From Acidovorax sp. (lineage in GTDB: Bacteria > Pseudomonadota > Gammaproteobacteria > Burkholderiales > Burkholderiaceae_C), in assembly GCA_030692685.1 (NCBI GenBank), contig JAUXZO010000054.1, positions 1-33,633 on the forward strand: a stretch of 33,633 bases of DNA. Reading direction: 5' to 3'. Position numbers and translations under genes: made by a program. Positions 33,449 to 33,633 of this stretch are shown here, in pieces (the stretch's first letter is position 1; each line of letters opens with the position of its first letter). The notes beneath the pieces were generated by a model. The model made no database searches, was not told the DNA's origin, and saw only the letters and a list, made by a program, of their open reading frames with translations.

Positions 33449-33500
33449 TAAAAATCCTGTTTTGATAGCTGCTACCGCTTGATGGATAAGCGCTAGGAGT
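33449..33500 (+). repeat. GCGCTAG-type dispersed element, copy C (apparently truncated)
   Basis: TTTTGATAGCTGCTACCGCT, TGATGGA and TAAGCGCTAGGAG follow one another in the same order as in copies A and B. After GCGCTAGGAG the expected GGCCAAAA block is missing and is replaced by sequence that leads to the transposase gene. Confidence 0.65.
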
Positions 33501-33560
33501 CTGGGCGGCAGAAGCCCAGTTCGGGGATGAATGCTGGCACGAAGCCTGCTGTGTTGATGC
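33501..33560 (+). mobile_element. Probable left end of an IS1182-like insertion sequence
   Basis: The 60 bases between the point where copy C stops matching its family and the transposase start are the probable left flank of the insertion sequence. They begin with TCTGGGCGGCAGAAGCCCAG, in which CTGGGC and GCCCAG form a small inverted repeat. The exact boundary is inferred only. Confidence 0.4.
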
Positions 33561-33633
33561 ATGAGTACAAGCTACGTCGCCTACCACCCCGAGCAACAGC
33601 AACTGTTGCCGCCAGCCCTGCAAGACTGGCTCC
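33561..33633 (+). CDS. IS1182-like transposase, N-terminal fragment (partial)
   Basis: The open frame from ATG 33561 runs off the right edge. The 24 visible residues read MSTSYVAYHPEQQQLLPPAL and then QDWL. The block QQQLLPPALQDWL strongly resembles the N-terminus of IS1182-family DDE transposases (typically followed by PEGHLAYF). No catalytic residues are visible because only the start is present. The left end of the element would lie between the truncated repeat copy C and this start, around 33500; terminal inverted repeats cannot be checked without the other end. Confidence 0.7.
   Translation, partial: MSTSYVAYHPEQQQLLPPALQDWL

Noticed and set aside
1..33633. CRISPR arrays, tRNA or rRNA genes, prophage or integrase genes
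   Set aside because: I saw no regularly spaced direct repeats, no tRNA-like cloverleaf sequence, and no phage or integrase protein. The only mobile gene seen is the partial transposase at the right edge.

Overview
The window looks like chromosome from a GC-rich betaproteobacterium, most likely a Comamonadaceae member close to Acidovorax. The reasons are the codon bias, the gene families present (DUF3422, TctAB, a DUF58/MoxR cluster, a family-6 UDG), and several copies of a short GCGCTAG-type dispersed repeat that I associate from memory with that family. The taxonomic call is inference; there is no rRNA or tRNA in the window to anchor it.

Layout. 1-5.2 kb: the 5' end of a minus-strand gene, then lolC and lolD (lipoprotein release from the inner membrane) and a soluble GAF/multi-PAS/GGDEF diguanylate cyclase. 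5.3-9.4 kb: a minus-strand operon of a membrane-anchored HtrA-type protease, a MoxR AAA+ ATPase, a DUF58 protein and a BatA-like von Willebrand A protein. 9.5-12.5 kb: a TatD nuclease, a DUF2062 membrane protein and a GntP-type permease (minus). 12.7-19.7 kb: a tightly overlapping plus-strand operon of a CPA2 cation/proton antiporter with TrkA-N domain, a two-domain universal stress protein, a SLC13/DASS anion symporter, a Na/Pi cotransporter, a DNA-deoxyinosine glycosylase-like UDG and a spermidine-synthase-like protein. A perfect FNR/Anr box lies upstream at the exact class II spacing from a -10-like hexamer. 19.8-23.8 kb: an orphan PilB/GspE-type ATPase, then tctB-tctA closed by a strong terminator. 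23.9-28.1 kb: DUF3422, an EamA exporter, a bidirectional terminator, and a minus-strand pair of M48 metalloprotease and SH3-domain protein. 28.2-33.3 kb: an atypical SDR, a 541-base gap without a gene, and a translationally coupled pair of a DctP-type periplasmic binding protein and a membrane GGDEF-EAL protein. 33.3 kb to the end: two unrelated palindromic repeats, then the start of an IS1182-like transposase running off the edge.

The most unusual signal is a dispersed palindromic element (arms TAGCGCTT / AAGCGCTA, about 55-70 nt) found four times. One copy supplies most of the N-terminal extension of LolD. One is an in-frame insertion inside the SDR. One supplies the start codon and first residues of the EamA protein. 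One lies next to the IS element and seems to be cut by it. The LolD and SDR copies are read in the same strand and frame and give clearly similar peptides, so the element behaves as a mobile protein-coding insert, comparable in principle to the Rickettsia palindromic elements.

The second notable signal is the FNR/Anr-type promoter that would place an ion-transport and stress-protein operon under low-oxygen control. The third is the binding-protein/GGDEF-EAL pair, which has no TRAP permease and looks like a solute-sensing c-di-GMP module.
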